Shown here one piece after another: positions 24,089 to 31,220 of a DNA stretch of 64,000 bases. A model generated the notes under the pieces. It made no database searches and was not told the DNA's origin. It saw nothing but the letters and a program-made list of their open reading frames with translations. The position numbers and the translations under genes are program-made. Each line of letters begins with the position of its first letter. The stretch's first letter is position 1. Source of the stretch: Yinghuangia aomiensis (GTDB lineage Bacteria > Actinomycetota > Actinomycetes > Streptomycetales > Streptomycetaceae); NCBI RefSeq assembly GCF_039542225.1, contig NZ_BAABHS010000008.1, positions 248,001-312,000 on the forward strand, in the 5' to 3' direction.

Positions 24089-24693
24089 AGGACGATTTCG
24101 TTTTCGTGGACGAGCATGTACGCGGAATCCGCTGGGACGCCAAGTATGCGACCTGGGACAACTTCACCGGCACACCGGTGGACGGGTATCACGTCAATCG
24201 GATAGTCGGCACCACCGCGTTGTGTGCCGCCCTGGAACGGGCGCGCGAGCAGGCCGCCTCCCTCGGATTCGGCCTGCTGCTGTGGGACGGCTACCGCCCG
24301 CAACGCGCTGTCGACTGCTTTCTGCGCTGGTCGCGACAGCCGGACGACGGCCGGACGAAGCGGCGGTACTACCCGAACATCACCAGGCCCGGAATGTTCG
24401 CCAAGGGATACGTCGCCGCCAAATCCGGCCACAGCCGGGGCAGTACCGTCGACCTCACGCTCTATCACCTGGGCTCCGGCGAACTCGCGCCCATGGGTGG
24501 CGGCCACGACCTGATGGACTCGGTCTCCCACCACGGAGCGCCCGGAATCACGCCGGAGGAGGCGCGGAATCGTGATTGCCTCCGCGCGGTGATGGAGAGC
24601 TGCGGGTTCAGCGCATACGACTGCGAGTGGTGGCATTACACGCTCGAGGGCGAACCTTACCCGGACACCTATTTCGACTTCCCCATCGCGTAG
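24085..24693 (+). CDS. vanX: D-Ala-D-Ala dipeptidase VanX
   Basis: A 202-residue zinc dipeptidase that destroys D-Ala-D-Ala so only D-Ala-D-Lac enters the wall. Residue numbering matches classical VanX exactly: Arg71 (Gly-Tyr-Arg-Pro), zinc ligands His116 and Asp123 (Ser-Gly-His-Ser-Arg-Gly-Ser-Thr-Val-Asp), Glu181 catalytic base and His184 (Glu-Trp-Trp-His-Tyr). It is cytoplasmic with no signal peptide. Translation is coupled to vanA by ATGA overlap. It is the last operon gene, converging on vanR. Confidence 0.96.
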   Translation: MKDDFVFVDEHVRGIRWDAKYATWDNFTGTPVDGYHVNRIVGTTALCAALERAREQAASLGFGLLLWDGYRPQRAVDCFLRWSRQPDDGRTKRRYYPNITRPGMFAKGYVAAKSGHSRGSTVDLTLYHLGSGELAPMGGGHDLMDSVSHHGAPGITPEEARNRDCLRAVMESCGFSAYDCEWWHYTLEGEPYPDTYFDFPIA

Positions 24694-24710
24694 TCGCGCC
24701 ACCCGTTGAT

Positions 24711-24780
24711 GGCACCCGTCCGAAGGCAGCCGTCTGTAGGCACTCCGTCTGAAGGCACGCATCTGAAGGCGCCCATCGCA
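24711..24780. repeat. Five degenerate 14-bp tandem repeats between vanX and vanR
   Basis: Units begin GGCACCCGTCCGAA (24711), GGCAGCCGTCTGTA (24725), GGCACTCCGTCTGAA (24739), GGCACGCATCTGAA (24754) and a partial GGCGCCCATCGCA (24768). They start 18 bp after the vanX stop and lie outside coding frames. Confidence 0.8.
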
Positions 24781-24795
24781 CAGGGGGCCGAACCT

Positions 24796-24814
24796 GGGCC
24801 GCTATCCGCGGCCC
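24796..24814. terminator. Hairpin between convergent vanX and vanR
   Basis: GGGCCGC (24796-24802) pairs perfectly with GCGGCCC (24808-24814) across a 5-base loop. It overlaps the last codons of vanR and follows vanX by about 100 bp. No T-tract is present, as is common in actinomycetes, so strength is uncertain. Confidence 0.45.
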
Positions 24815-25497
24815 GCCGCTTCGGGTTCGGCCCCCGGCCGCGCGTCGATGCGGTAGCCGACGCCCGGCACCGTGGTGATGATCCACGGTTCGCCGAGTCG
24901 CTTGCGCAGTGCCGAGACGGTGATGCGCACGGCGTTGGTGAACGGGTCGGCGTTCTCGTCCCACGCGCGTGCCAGCAGCTCCTCGGCGCTGACGACGCCG
25001 CCCTCGGCGGCGACGAGGACGTCCAGCACGGCGAACTGCTTCCTGGTCAGGGCGACATAACGGCCGTCCCGGTAGACCTCGCGGCGGAACGGGTCGAGCC
25101 GCAGGCCCGCGATCTCGCGTACCGGGGGCCTGTTGTGGGCGCGCCGGCGGTCGAGCGCCCTGAGCCGGAGCACCAACTCCCGGAGTTCGAACGGCTTGGT
25201 GAGGTAGTCGTCGGCGCCCAGCTCGAATCCGGAGACCTTGTCGTCGAGACGGTCGGCTGCGGTGAGCATGAGGATCGGCATGCCGCTGCCGGAGGCGACG
25301 ATGCTCGCGGCGATCTCGTCACCGGTCGGCGCGGGCACGTCGCGGTCGAGTACGGCGATGTCATAGCTGTTGATACTCAGCAGTTCCAGAGCGGTGGTTC
25401 CGTCACCCGCGATGTCGGCCGCGATGGCCTCCAAGCGCAGGCCGTCGCGGATGGCTTCCGCCAGATAGGGCTCGTCCTCGACGATCAACACGCGCAT
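24802..25497 (-). CDS. vanR: Two-component response regulator VanR (OmpR family)
   Basis: A 231-residue regulator with receiver domain (acidic pocket Glu-Asp-Glu at 7-9, phospho-acceptor Asp51 in Val-Leu-Asp-Arg-Asp, Thr at Leu-Met-Leu-Thr-Ala-Ala, Lys in Leu-Thr-Lys-Pro-Phe) and an OmpR winged helix (from about 130, ending Val-Pro-Gly-Val-Gly-Tyr-Arg). It strongly resembles VanR of Streptomyces coelicolor as I remember it. The ATG at 25497 gives the family start Met-Arg-Val-Leu-Ile-Val-Glu-Asp-Glu. A longer frame to 25524 would cover the predicted promoter box. It should be activated by VanS and drive vanK, murF, vanHAX and vanRS. Confidence 0.9.
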   Translation of the reverse strand: MRVLIVEDEPYLAEAIRDGLRLEAIAADIAGDGTTALELLSINSYDIAVLDRDVPAPTGDEIAASIVASGSGMPILMLTAADRLDDKVSGFELGADDYLTKPFELRELVLRLRALDRRRAHNRPPVREIAGLRLDPFRREVYRDGRYVALTRKQFAVLDVLVAAEGGVVSAEELLARAWDENADPFTNAVRITVSALRKRLGEPWIITTVPGVGYRIDARPGAEPEAAGRG

Positions 25498-25505
25498 GCT
25501 TCTTG

Positions 25506-25538
25506 ATGGTACGAGCCGCTGCATATCGCCCGCATATG
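25506..25538 (-). promoter_or_regulatory. Candidate VanR box and -10 element upstream of vanR
   Basis: Minus strand: CATATG-CGGGC-GATATG (25538 to 25522), 10 bp, TACCAT (25511-25506), 8 bp, ATG at 25497. It has the same half-site period and box-to-hexamer distance as the other van promoters. It implies that vanR has its own promoter inside the vanS-vanR gap. Confidence 0.55.
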
Positions 25539-25612
25539 CAAAACCCCATGGGTGCCGGCAGCGCCGCTTCGCCTCGGACCGCGCCGTCCTACGGACCTCG
25601 ATCCGGAATTGC

Positions 25613-26794
25613 TCAGGACGTTCCCTGCCGATCGGCGGCCGCAGGCAGGGCGACCGTGACGATGAGGCCTCCCGTGGGGAGGGGGGTGAGGTCGAGCGTC
25701 CCGTCGTGGGCCCGCACGATGCTGTGCACGATGGCCAGTCCGAGGCCGACGCCGGCGTGGTCGTCGGTACCGGCCCGGGTGCGTTCCGCGCCGCGCTGGA
25801 ACGGTTCGGTGAGGGTCGGCACCAGATCCGGCCGGAGCGGCCGCCCCGTGTTCTCGACGGACAACAGGGCGCTGCCGTCCCGCAATCCGGTGCGGACGGT
25901 CACGGTGCCGCCCGCGGGAAGATTGTGGACGATGGCGTTCTGGACGAGGTTGGTGGCCATCCGCGCGACCAAGGCCGCGGAGCCGAGCGCGGGTGCCCTG
26001 TCGCCGGTGACCTCGAGCGTGACCTGGCGCTTTTCGGCGAGCGGGAGCAGCGTTTCGGCGGCTTCTTCGGCGATGAGGGACAAGTCGACGGGTCCGCGGC
26101 CGATGTTCGTACGGTCGCTGCGGCTGAGCAGCAGGAGGGCTTCGGTGAGTTCGATCGCCCGCGTGTTGACGGTGTACAGACGTTCGATGATCTCGCCGAC
26201 GTCCCGCGTGGGGTCGTTGCGGGCCACGTCGAGCAGCGTCTTGGAGATCGCCAACGGGGTACGGAGTTCATGCGACGCGTTGGCGGCGAATCTGCGCTGC
26301 TCGCCGACGTGGGATTCGAGCTGCTCGAGCATGGTGTCGAACACGTCCGCGAGTGCGTGGAATTCGTCGGTGCGGCCCTGCATGCGGATCCGGTGCGACA
26401 GAGACCCGTTCGCGGCCATCCGGGCCGCGTCGGCGATCCGGGTCAGGGGCGCCAGCATCCGGCCGGCCAGGAACCACCCCCCGACCAGGCCGAACACGAC
26501 GAGGAAGCCCAGCGCGACACCGGCGGCGGGGATGAAGCCGCGCAACAGGACGGGGCGGCTGGGTCCGGTGATGATCAGGACGGCGCCGACCTCTTTGTAG
26601 TCGTCGGGGTCGTTGCGGCCCGGCACCCAGCGCAGCACGAACACCCAGAACACGGCCAGCATCAGTGTTCCGGCGAGAACGACGAAGCCGGCGTAGCTGA
26701 GCGTGAGCTTCAGCCGGGTGCTGAGTCCGGGTCGTCGGTCGACGGGCCCCTCCGGGCGCAGGCGGGACTCGTCCTCCAGGCTCGGCTCGCGCAT
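25613..26794 (-). CDS. vanS: Sensor histidine kinase VanS
   Basis: A 393-residue membrane kinase. A short cytoplasmic N-terminus precedes TM1 (about 32-54), a short extracytoplasmic loop (about 55-87) that would meet the glycopeptide or wall signal, and TM2 (about 88-110). HAMP follows (111-165). HisKA has phospho-acceptor His175 in Ala-Ser-His-Glu-Leu-Arg-Thr-Pro. HATPase has N-box Asn-Leu-Val-Gln-Asn-Ala and G-box Gly-Val-Gly-Leu-Gly-Leu. It is upstream of vanR in the same direction, as in S. coelicolor vanSR. The TAGGCT hexamer lies 6 bp before the ATG, so its transcript is probably leaderless. The loop is small compared with enterococcal VanSA. Confidence 0.88.
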   Translation of the reverse strand: MREPSLEDESRLRPEGPVDRRPGLSTRLKLTLSYAGFVVLAGTLMLAVFWVFVLRWVPGRNDPDDYKEVGAVLIITGPSRPVLLRGFIPAAGVALGFLVVFGLVGGWFLAGRMLAPLTRIADAARMAANGSLSHRIRMQGRTDEFHALADVFDTMLEQLESHVGEQRRFAANASHELRTPLAISKTLLDVARNDPTRDVGEIIERLYTVNTRAIELTEALLLLSRSDRTNIGRGPVDLSLIAEEAAETLLPLAEKRQVTLEVTGDRAPALGSAALVARMATNLVQNAIVHNLPAGGTVTVRTGLRDGSALLSVENTGRPLRPDLVPTLTEPFQRGAERTRAGTDDHAGVGLGLAIVHSIVRAHDGTLDLTPLPTGGLIVTVALPAAADRQGTS

Positions 26795-26800
26795 AGCGGG

Positions 26801-26833
26801 AGCCTAGGCAACGGGACGTATCGCCGGCGTATG
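26801..26833 (-). promoter_or_regulatory. Candidate VanR box and -10 element upstream of vanS
   Basis: Minus strand: CATACG-CCGGC-GATACG (26833 to 26817), 10 bp, TAGGCT (26806-26801), 6 bp, ATG at 26794. This is the clearest copy: two near-perfect half-sites and a consensus actinomycete -10. Confidence 0.65.
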
Positions 26834-26879
26834 CGAAACGCGGCTGCGCGGCGTGGGACCGACAGGTCGGCCGGCAGTG

Positions 26880-27554
26880 TTATCGGGCGGAAGGGGCGCG
26901 GTTCGCGGGGGGTGTGGAGCAGGGGCTGTCAAGGAGCCCGGCCATGGCGTCGACGAGGTGCTCGACGACGTCTGCGTCGTCGATGCCGCCGTGAGCCGTC
27001 CAAGGGGCGCGGGCGCGGTCGAGGTTGGCGAGCGCACGCACCGTGGATTCGGCGGCGAGCGCGAAGCGGAACCAGCGCACTGCCTCGGGTATGTCCGGCA
27101 GGGCCCGCTCGAGCAGTGGGGCGAACTGCTTGTGCTGAGGCTGGAAGGCCGCGCTGGTCATCGCGCGCAGCTCCGGCGAGGCGCCCTGGATCACGACGAT
27201 GAACGACAGGTACGCGCGGCGGGTACCACGACCGTCGAGCGCCATCGCGGCGAGCGGCCGCACCCAGGCTTCGGCGATGTCGCGCGAGGTGACCGTGTCG
27301 CGGCGCATCGCGGCGTCGAACAGCGGACGACGGCATTCGGCCATCTCTTCGACGCGCCGCTCGACGAGGGCTTTCACGAGGTCTTGCTTCGACCCGAAGT
27401 GGTAGCGGACGGCCGCCACGTTCGCCCCGGCGGCATCCGTGATGGCCCGAACCGACGCGGCTTCGATACCGCGGGTGGCGAAGATGCGCTCCGCGGCATC
27501 CAGGAGCCGGGTCGACGTGTCGTCACGCTCGCGGAGAGTGCGGTCGCCTGGCAT
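26880..27554 (-). CDS. TetR family regulator
   Basis: A 224-residue regulator with an N-terminal helix-turn-helix (Leu-Leu-Asp-Ala-Ala-Glu-Arg-Ile-Phe-Ala-Thr-Arg-Gly, Val-Arg-Tyr-His-Phe-Gly-Ser-Lys-Gln-Asp-Leu) and a C-terminal ligand/dimer domain of the TetR_C type that includes Ala-Tyr-Leu-Ser-Phe-Ile-Val. The ATG at 27554 is used. An upstream start at 27587 would run through the operator. It is divergent from the dioxygenase gene, and twin palindromes in the 85-bp gap make it the likely repressor of both. Confidence 0.88.
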   Translation of the reverse strand: MPGDRTLRERDDTSTRLLDAAERIFATRGIEAASVRAITDAAGANVAAVRYHFGSKQDLVKALVERRVEEMAECRRPLFDAAMRRDTVTSRDIAEAWVRPLAAMALDGRGTRRAYLSFIVVIQGASPELRAMTSAAFQPQHKQFAPLLERALPDIPEAVRWFRFALAAESTVRALANLDRARAPWTAHGGIDDADVVEHLVDAMAGLLDSPCSTPPANRAPSAR

Positions 27555-27572
27555 GGCCACACCATAAGGCAA

Positions 27573-27605
27573 AAACGATCGTTTCAAAATTTAAAACGAT
27601 CGATT
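27573..27605. promoter_or_regulatory. Twin palindromic operators for TetR
   Basis: AAACGATCGTTT (27573-27584, perfect palindrome) and AAACGATCGATT (27594-27605) have CGATCG centres 21 bp apart, two helical turns, so two dimers would sit on one face. The second overlaps the -35 of the dioxygenase promoter. The local AT-rich spacer is unusual for this genome. Confidence 0.75.
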
Positions 27606-27632
27606 GACAGTGCATCGGGGTGGAGCTACGTT
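27604..27632 (+). promoter_or_regulatory. Sigma70-type promoter of the dioxygenase gene
   Basis: TTGACA (27604-27609), a 17-bp spacer and TACGTT (27627-27632) are followed by 7 bp and the ATG at 27640, predicting a leaderless mRNA. The -35 overlaps the second TetR palindrome, explaining repression. Confidence 0.7.
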
Positions 27633-27639
27633 CCCGCCC

Positions 27640-28464
27640 ATGGCAACCTCACTGACTGTCACTCCCCTGGGGAGTTCGTTTGGTGCGCGTGTCCGCGGCG
27701 CCGACCTGCGCTCGGCACCGTCGGACGAGTCCGTCGACGAGATCAAGGCGTTGCTGGACGAACACCTGGTGCTCGTGTTCCCCGACCAGTTCCTGGACGA
27801 CACCCAGCACTTGGCGTTCGCTCTCGCGTTCGGCCGGCCTTACATCCACCCCGCGGCGCGTGTCATGGGGCGTACCGAAGCACGGGTCGAGCACATCGTC
27901 GACAGCGTGGACCAGCCGCCGTACCAGGACCGGTGGCACACCGACGTCAGCTGGGACGTCGAGCCCCCGACGTACGGCACCCTGCGGGCCTGCGAGATCC
28001 CGCCGCGCGGCGGGGACACGATCTGGGTCGACATGCGCGCCGCGCACGACGCGCTGTCGCCCCTCATGCAACGGCTGATCGCGGACCTCGAAGCCTGGCA
28101 CGACATGGGCGCGGGACGGTCCTTCGCCGGCAAGGCCGGCGAAGATGTCGCCTTGCGCATGCGCGAGTTGTACCCCGGGGCGACGCACCCGGTCGTCGAT
28201 GTGCATACGGGCAGCTCGCGGCGCTACCTCAACGTCAACAAGGAGTTCACGCGGCGCATCCTGGGGATGACGCCGGACGAGAGCGACGGTGTGCTGCGTG
28301 TGCTGGTCGACCACGCCGCCAACCCCAACTTCCAGATACGCCATAGCTGGACGCTGGGCGACCTGGTGATCTGGGACGAACGCTGCACGCAGCACTTCGC
28401 GGTCGCCGACTACCTGCCCGCCCGACGCGAAATGGCCCGCGCCGCGGTACGCGCCGCGAGCTGA
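27640..28464 (+). CDS. TauD/TfdA family Fe(II)/2-oxoglutarate dioxygenase
   Basis: A 274-residue non-haem iron oxygenase. The facial triad is visible as His and Asp in Trp-His-Thr-Asp-Val-Ser-Trp and the distal His in Cys-Thr-Gln-His-Phe-Ala-Val-Ala-Asp-Tyr. The 2-oxoglutarate-binding Arg lies in Pro-Ala-Arg-Arg-Glu-Met. Members hydroxylate taurine, alkyl sulfates, aryloxyacetates and others, and the substrate cannot be read from sequence. Linkage to a TetR repressor suggests induction by a small organic acid or xenobiotic. The ATG at 27640 fits the promoter. Confidence 0.9.
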   Translation: MATSLTVTPLGSSFGARVRGADLRSAPSDESVDEIKALLDEHLVLVFPDQFLDDTQHLAFALAFGRPYIHPAARVMGRTEARVEHIVDSVDQPPYQDRWHTDVSWDVEPPTYGTLRACEIPPRGGDTIWVDMRAAHDALSPLMQRLIADLEAWHDMGAGRSFAGKAGEDVALRMRELYPGATHPVVDVHTGSSRRYLNVNKEFTRRILGMTPDESDGVLRVLVDHAANPNFQIRHSWTLGDLVIWDERCTQHFAVADYLPARREMARAAVRAAS

Positions 28465-28654
28465 CCGACGGGACGTTCAGGAGCACAGCCGTCCGCGTTG
28501 CCGTGTCCAAATTACGCCGCCCGAGGACGCCCGGCACAGTACGGAAGGCCGCTGTGCGCGGATGCGTTCGCCCCCGCCGACCGCCTGCCTAGGCTGGGTC
28601 ACTCCGAGAGAGCCGGTAACTTCCGGAATTCACAGGCTAGTTGGGGGCGTCGGG

Positions 28655-29971
28655 ATGGCCATGGCGGGTGCACCGAAACTGCGTTGTGCAGGAGTGGCGG
28701 CGGCCGGGGCACTGCTCCTGGCGAGCGGTGGGACGGGAGCCGCGCACGCGGCCCCGGCCGACGTCCCGAGTACTGCCCAGTCGGCTACCGCGAGCACTGC
28801 CAAGGGCACCACCTACTACGTCGACGCAAGCCGCGGCTCGGACGACGCCCCTGGGACCTCCGCCAAAACCGCGTGGAAGAGCCTCGCAAGGGTTGAACGA
28901 GCGGCGTTCAAGCCCGGCGACACCGTGGCGTTCAAACGTGGCGGGAAGTGGTCGGGGCAGCTCACCCTGCGGGGCGACGGCACGGCGCAGCAGCGGATCA
29001 CCCTGACGTCCTATGGGCTGGGCAGCCGTCCCCGCATCTCCGGCGGGGCGGACTGCCTCGACGTGCGCGGGTCGTACTGGGTGATCGCCAACGTGCAGGT
29101 GTCCGGCTGCGGTTGGGCCGGGGTCGAACTGCGCGGGTCGTACAACGTGGTCGCCGGGGTCCGGGCCGAGAAGAGCGTCGCGGGGGTCGTCGTCGACGAC
29201 CAATCGCACCACAACACCATCCGAGACAGTCAGATCGTCGGCAACGACAGGATGGTGGCCGGCAGGAACGGCCCCGACGACGACGCCGGGGCTTTCGGGA
29301 TCCTGCTCAACGGCGACGACAACCTGGTGCGCCGCAACCTCATCACCGGCAGCAGCGCGCCCAGCCCCGACTACGGGCAGGACGGCGCCGCCGTCGAGAT
29401 CTACAACGGCGACCGCAACCGCGTCGACTTCAACGTCACCCGGCAGAACGACACCTTCACCGAACTCGGCCACGCGCCCGGCAAGACCGCGGCCGGCAAC
29501 GTGTTCGCCTACAACGTCGTGACCTCGTCTCTCGAATACGGATCGTTCCTGGTCACCCGCGGCGCACAGGACAAAGGCCTCGGCCCGGTGGCGAACACCC
29601 TGGTCGAGAACAACTCCGTGTATCTGACCGGCGCGAAGACCGAAGGCTGGACCTGCTACGCGGGCTGTGCGCCGGGCATCCTCAAGCTGCGCAACAACGT
29701 GGTCAAGGTGGGCGCCCGCACCGGCTGGGAAGACGCCAAGGGCGCGGACGAGGACACCGGCGTCTACGCGGGCGGTCGCGGAACCTTCACCCCCGGACCG
29801 CGATCGGCCTTCGTCGAACCACAGTTCGTGAGCGCCACCGACCTGCACCTGCGGACCGGTTCCCCCGCCGCAGGCAGAGCAGGGGAGCCGACGAAGTACC
29901 ACACGGACGCGGAAGGCAAGCCGGTGCCGACCGACGGGCCGCGGGTCGGGGCGTACCAGGAAACCCGCTGA
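28655..29971 (+). CDS. Secreted right-handed parallel beta-helix protein
   Basis: A 438-residue exported protein: signal peptide with Ala-Leu-Leu-Leu-Ala-Ser-Gly and an Ala-His-Ala cleavage site. The mature start Tyr-Tyr-Val-Asp-Ala-x-x-Gly-Ser-Asp-Asp-x-x-Gly-Thr-Ser is typical of pectate-lyase-like beta-helix proteins, followed by Asn/Val/Gly-rich rungs (Asn-Thr-Ile-Arg-Asp-Ser, Asn-Leu-Val-Arg-Arg-Asn). No DUF-specific catalytic triad is certain. It is likely a polysaccharide lyase or hydrolase, or a cell-surface glycan binder. The ATG at 28655 is chosen for the signal peptide. The frame from 28562 adds an implausible tail. Apparently monocistronic. Confidence 0.85.
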   Translation: MAMAGAPKLRCAGVAAAGALLLASGGTGAAHAAPADVPSTAQSATASTAKGTTYYVDASRGSDDAPGTSAKTAWKSLARVERAAFKPGDTVAFKRGGKWSGQLTLRGDGTAQQRITLTSYGLGSRPRISGGADCLDVRGSYWVIANVQVSGCGWAGVELRGSYNVVAGVRAEKSVAGVVVDDQSHHNTIRDSQIVGNDRMVAGRNGPDDDAGAFGILLNGDDNLVRRNLITGSSAPSPDYGQDGAAVEIYNGDRNRVDFNVTRQNDTFTELGHAPGKTAAGNVFAYNVVTSSLEYGSFLVTRGAQDKGLGPVANTLVENNSVYLTGAKTEGWTCYAGCAPGILKLRNNVVKVGARTGWEDAKGADEDTGVYAGGRGTFTPGPRSAFVEPQFVSATDLHLRTGSPAAGRAGEPTKYHTDAEGKPVPTDGPRVGAYQETR

Positions 29972-30057
29972 GTGGCGCGACGGGCATCGGCCTGCAGCCC
30001 TGCTCCGACTGACGGTCCCCGAACTGCGGTATCCGCGACAGTCGGGTCCGGTCGGGT

Positions 30058-30792
30058 CTACATGGTGTTGACGATGAGGCCGATGTGGGTGAAGTAGTTG
30101 AGGGCGCCGAAGGCGAGGAAGGCCAGCCCGGCCAGGCCCCAGCAGACACCGACGACGGTGCGGACCGGGGCGGCTCCCCGGCGCAGCGCCAGGGGGAAGA
30201 GGATCGCGCCGAGGCCGAGCAGAACGTACAGGCCGGAGATGAAGGTCGCCTCGAGCATCGGGTGGTCGGCGAACTCGCCGGAGATCGGCTCCTCTTCGGG
30301 TGCCGCGAACAGCGTGTACTTCCACCCGGCCGCCGCGATGCCGAAGCACGCCAGGCCGGCGCCGAAGACGAAGACCGAGATGGGCGCGGCAAGCCGGGAC
30401 ACGGCGAGCAGCCGTTCCTCCACCGCTCCGGGCTCGGCGAGCACGGCACCGCGTTTCCAGAGGAACATGGACGCCGCAGCCAGCAGAACACCGAAGACGA
30501 AGCTTGGTTCGCCGAAGATGATGTTGTCGAACGGGAATCCCTGCCCGGCCAGCGGCCACGTCAGCGTCATGTGGATGCCGGTGACCAGCAGCACGAACGC
30601 CAGCGCGCCGAACGCCATCGCCCACGCGTCCGGGACGATGGGCTTGCCCTTGACCAAGTACCAGCCGAGCGCCACCACGAGCAGCAGCCCGGCACCACCC
30701 GCCAGCGACATGACGGTGTTGTACGTCGGCATACGGGCCCAGTCGATCTTCAGGCCTGCGGCGAGGAGCATGTCGGGCTGTGAGGTGCGCAT
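30058..30792 (-). CDS. DUF981 family membrane protein
   Basis: A 244-residue integral membrane protein with about six to seven spans (Leu-Leu-Leu-Val-Val-Ala-Leu-Gly-Trp, Leu-Ala-Phe-Val-Leu-Leu-Val-Thr-Gly, Phe-Val-Phe-Gly-Val-Leu-Leu-Ala-Ala, and others). The His-Met-Thr-Leu-Thr-Trp-Pro-Leu and Asn-Ile-Ile-Phe-Gly-Glu-Pro motifs are typical of DUF981. Function is unknown. The ATG at 30792 is 7 bp after a TAGATT hexamer, which suggests leaderless transcription. The longer frame to 30870 lacks hydrophobic or conserved character. Confidence 0.82.
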   Translation of the reverse strand: MRTSQPDMLLAAGLKIDWARMPTYNTVMSLAGGAGLLLVVALGWYLVKGKPIVPDAWAMAFGALAFVLLVTGIHMTLTWPLAGQGFPFDNIIFGEPSFVFGVLLAAASMFLWKRGAVLAEPGAVEERLLAVSRLAAPISVFVFGAGLACFGIAAAGWKYTLFAAPEEEPISGEFADHPMLEATFISGLYVLLGLGAILFPLALRRGAAPVRTVVGVCWGLAGLAFLAFGALNYFTHIGLIVNTM

Positions 30793-31220
30793 GGCGCGGA
30801 ATCTATGGTCATTTCTTGCCAATCCCGGCAACCAAAAGACGTATGTCTCCGATTTCGATCGATAGTGCATTCATCTGGCGTATATCGATCGACTCCCCAC
30901 GCGGTCATGTGCGGACACCGACCACGCCATAGGCGTTGGCCCGGCATACAACACGGCGAGGCCATGGTGTGGTTCGCCGCGCTGATGGCGCCGGCCCAGC
31001 GTTACGGCTTCCACCGTCCACTGCCGGCCCGGGTCTCGCTGTCGCTCTTCGGCGTTTCGGCGGCGGGCCTGCGGCTGTGGCCGGGCCGCCGCCGCGTTCC
31101 ATGCCCAGCCGCACGCGCCGATCTCCCTGCCGTTCCCCGGTCGTGGTGCACCTGACGTACTCCTGACGCCTGAGATCCGCGGCAAAGCGCGGGCCATGTC
31201 GATGTGTGCATGATGCAACG
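30793..31220. other. Intergenic 428 bp with paired TCGATCGA sites
   Basis: Two TCGATCGA octamers (30855-30862 and 30885-30892) lie 30 bp apart upstream of the DUF981 gene and could be regulator sites. The remaining sequence to the serine hydrolase start has open frames on both strands but none with believable composition or a ribosome site. Confidence 0.35.

Noticed and set aside
18532..26879. Glycopeptide biosynthesis genes around the van locus
   Set aside because: Looked for NRPS, P450, glycosyltransferase and halogenase motifs in the flanks and found none.
26934..27336. Minus-strand frame overlapping the TetR gene at 26880-27554
   Set aside because: His/Arg/Pro-rich out-of-frame shadow of the TetR gene.
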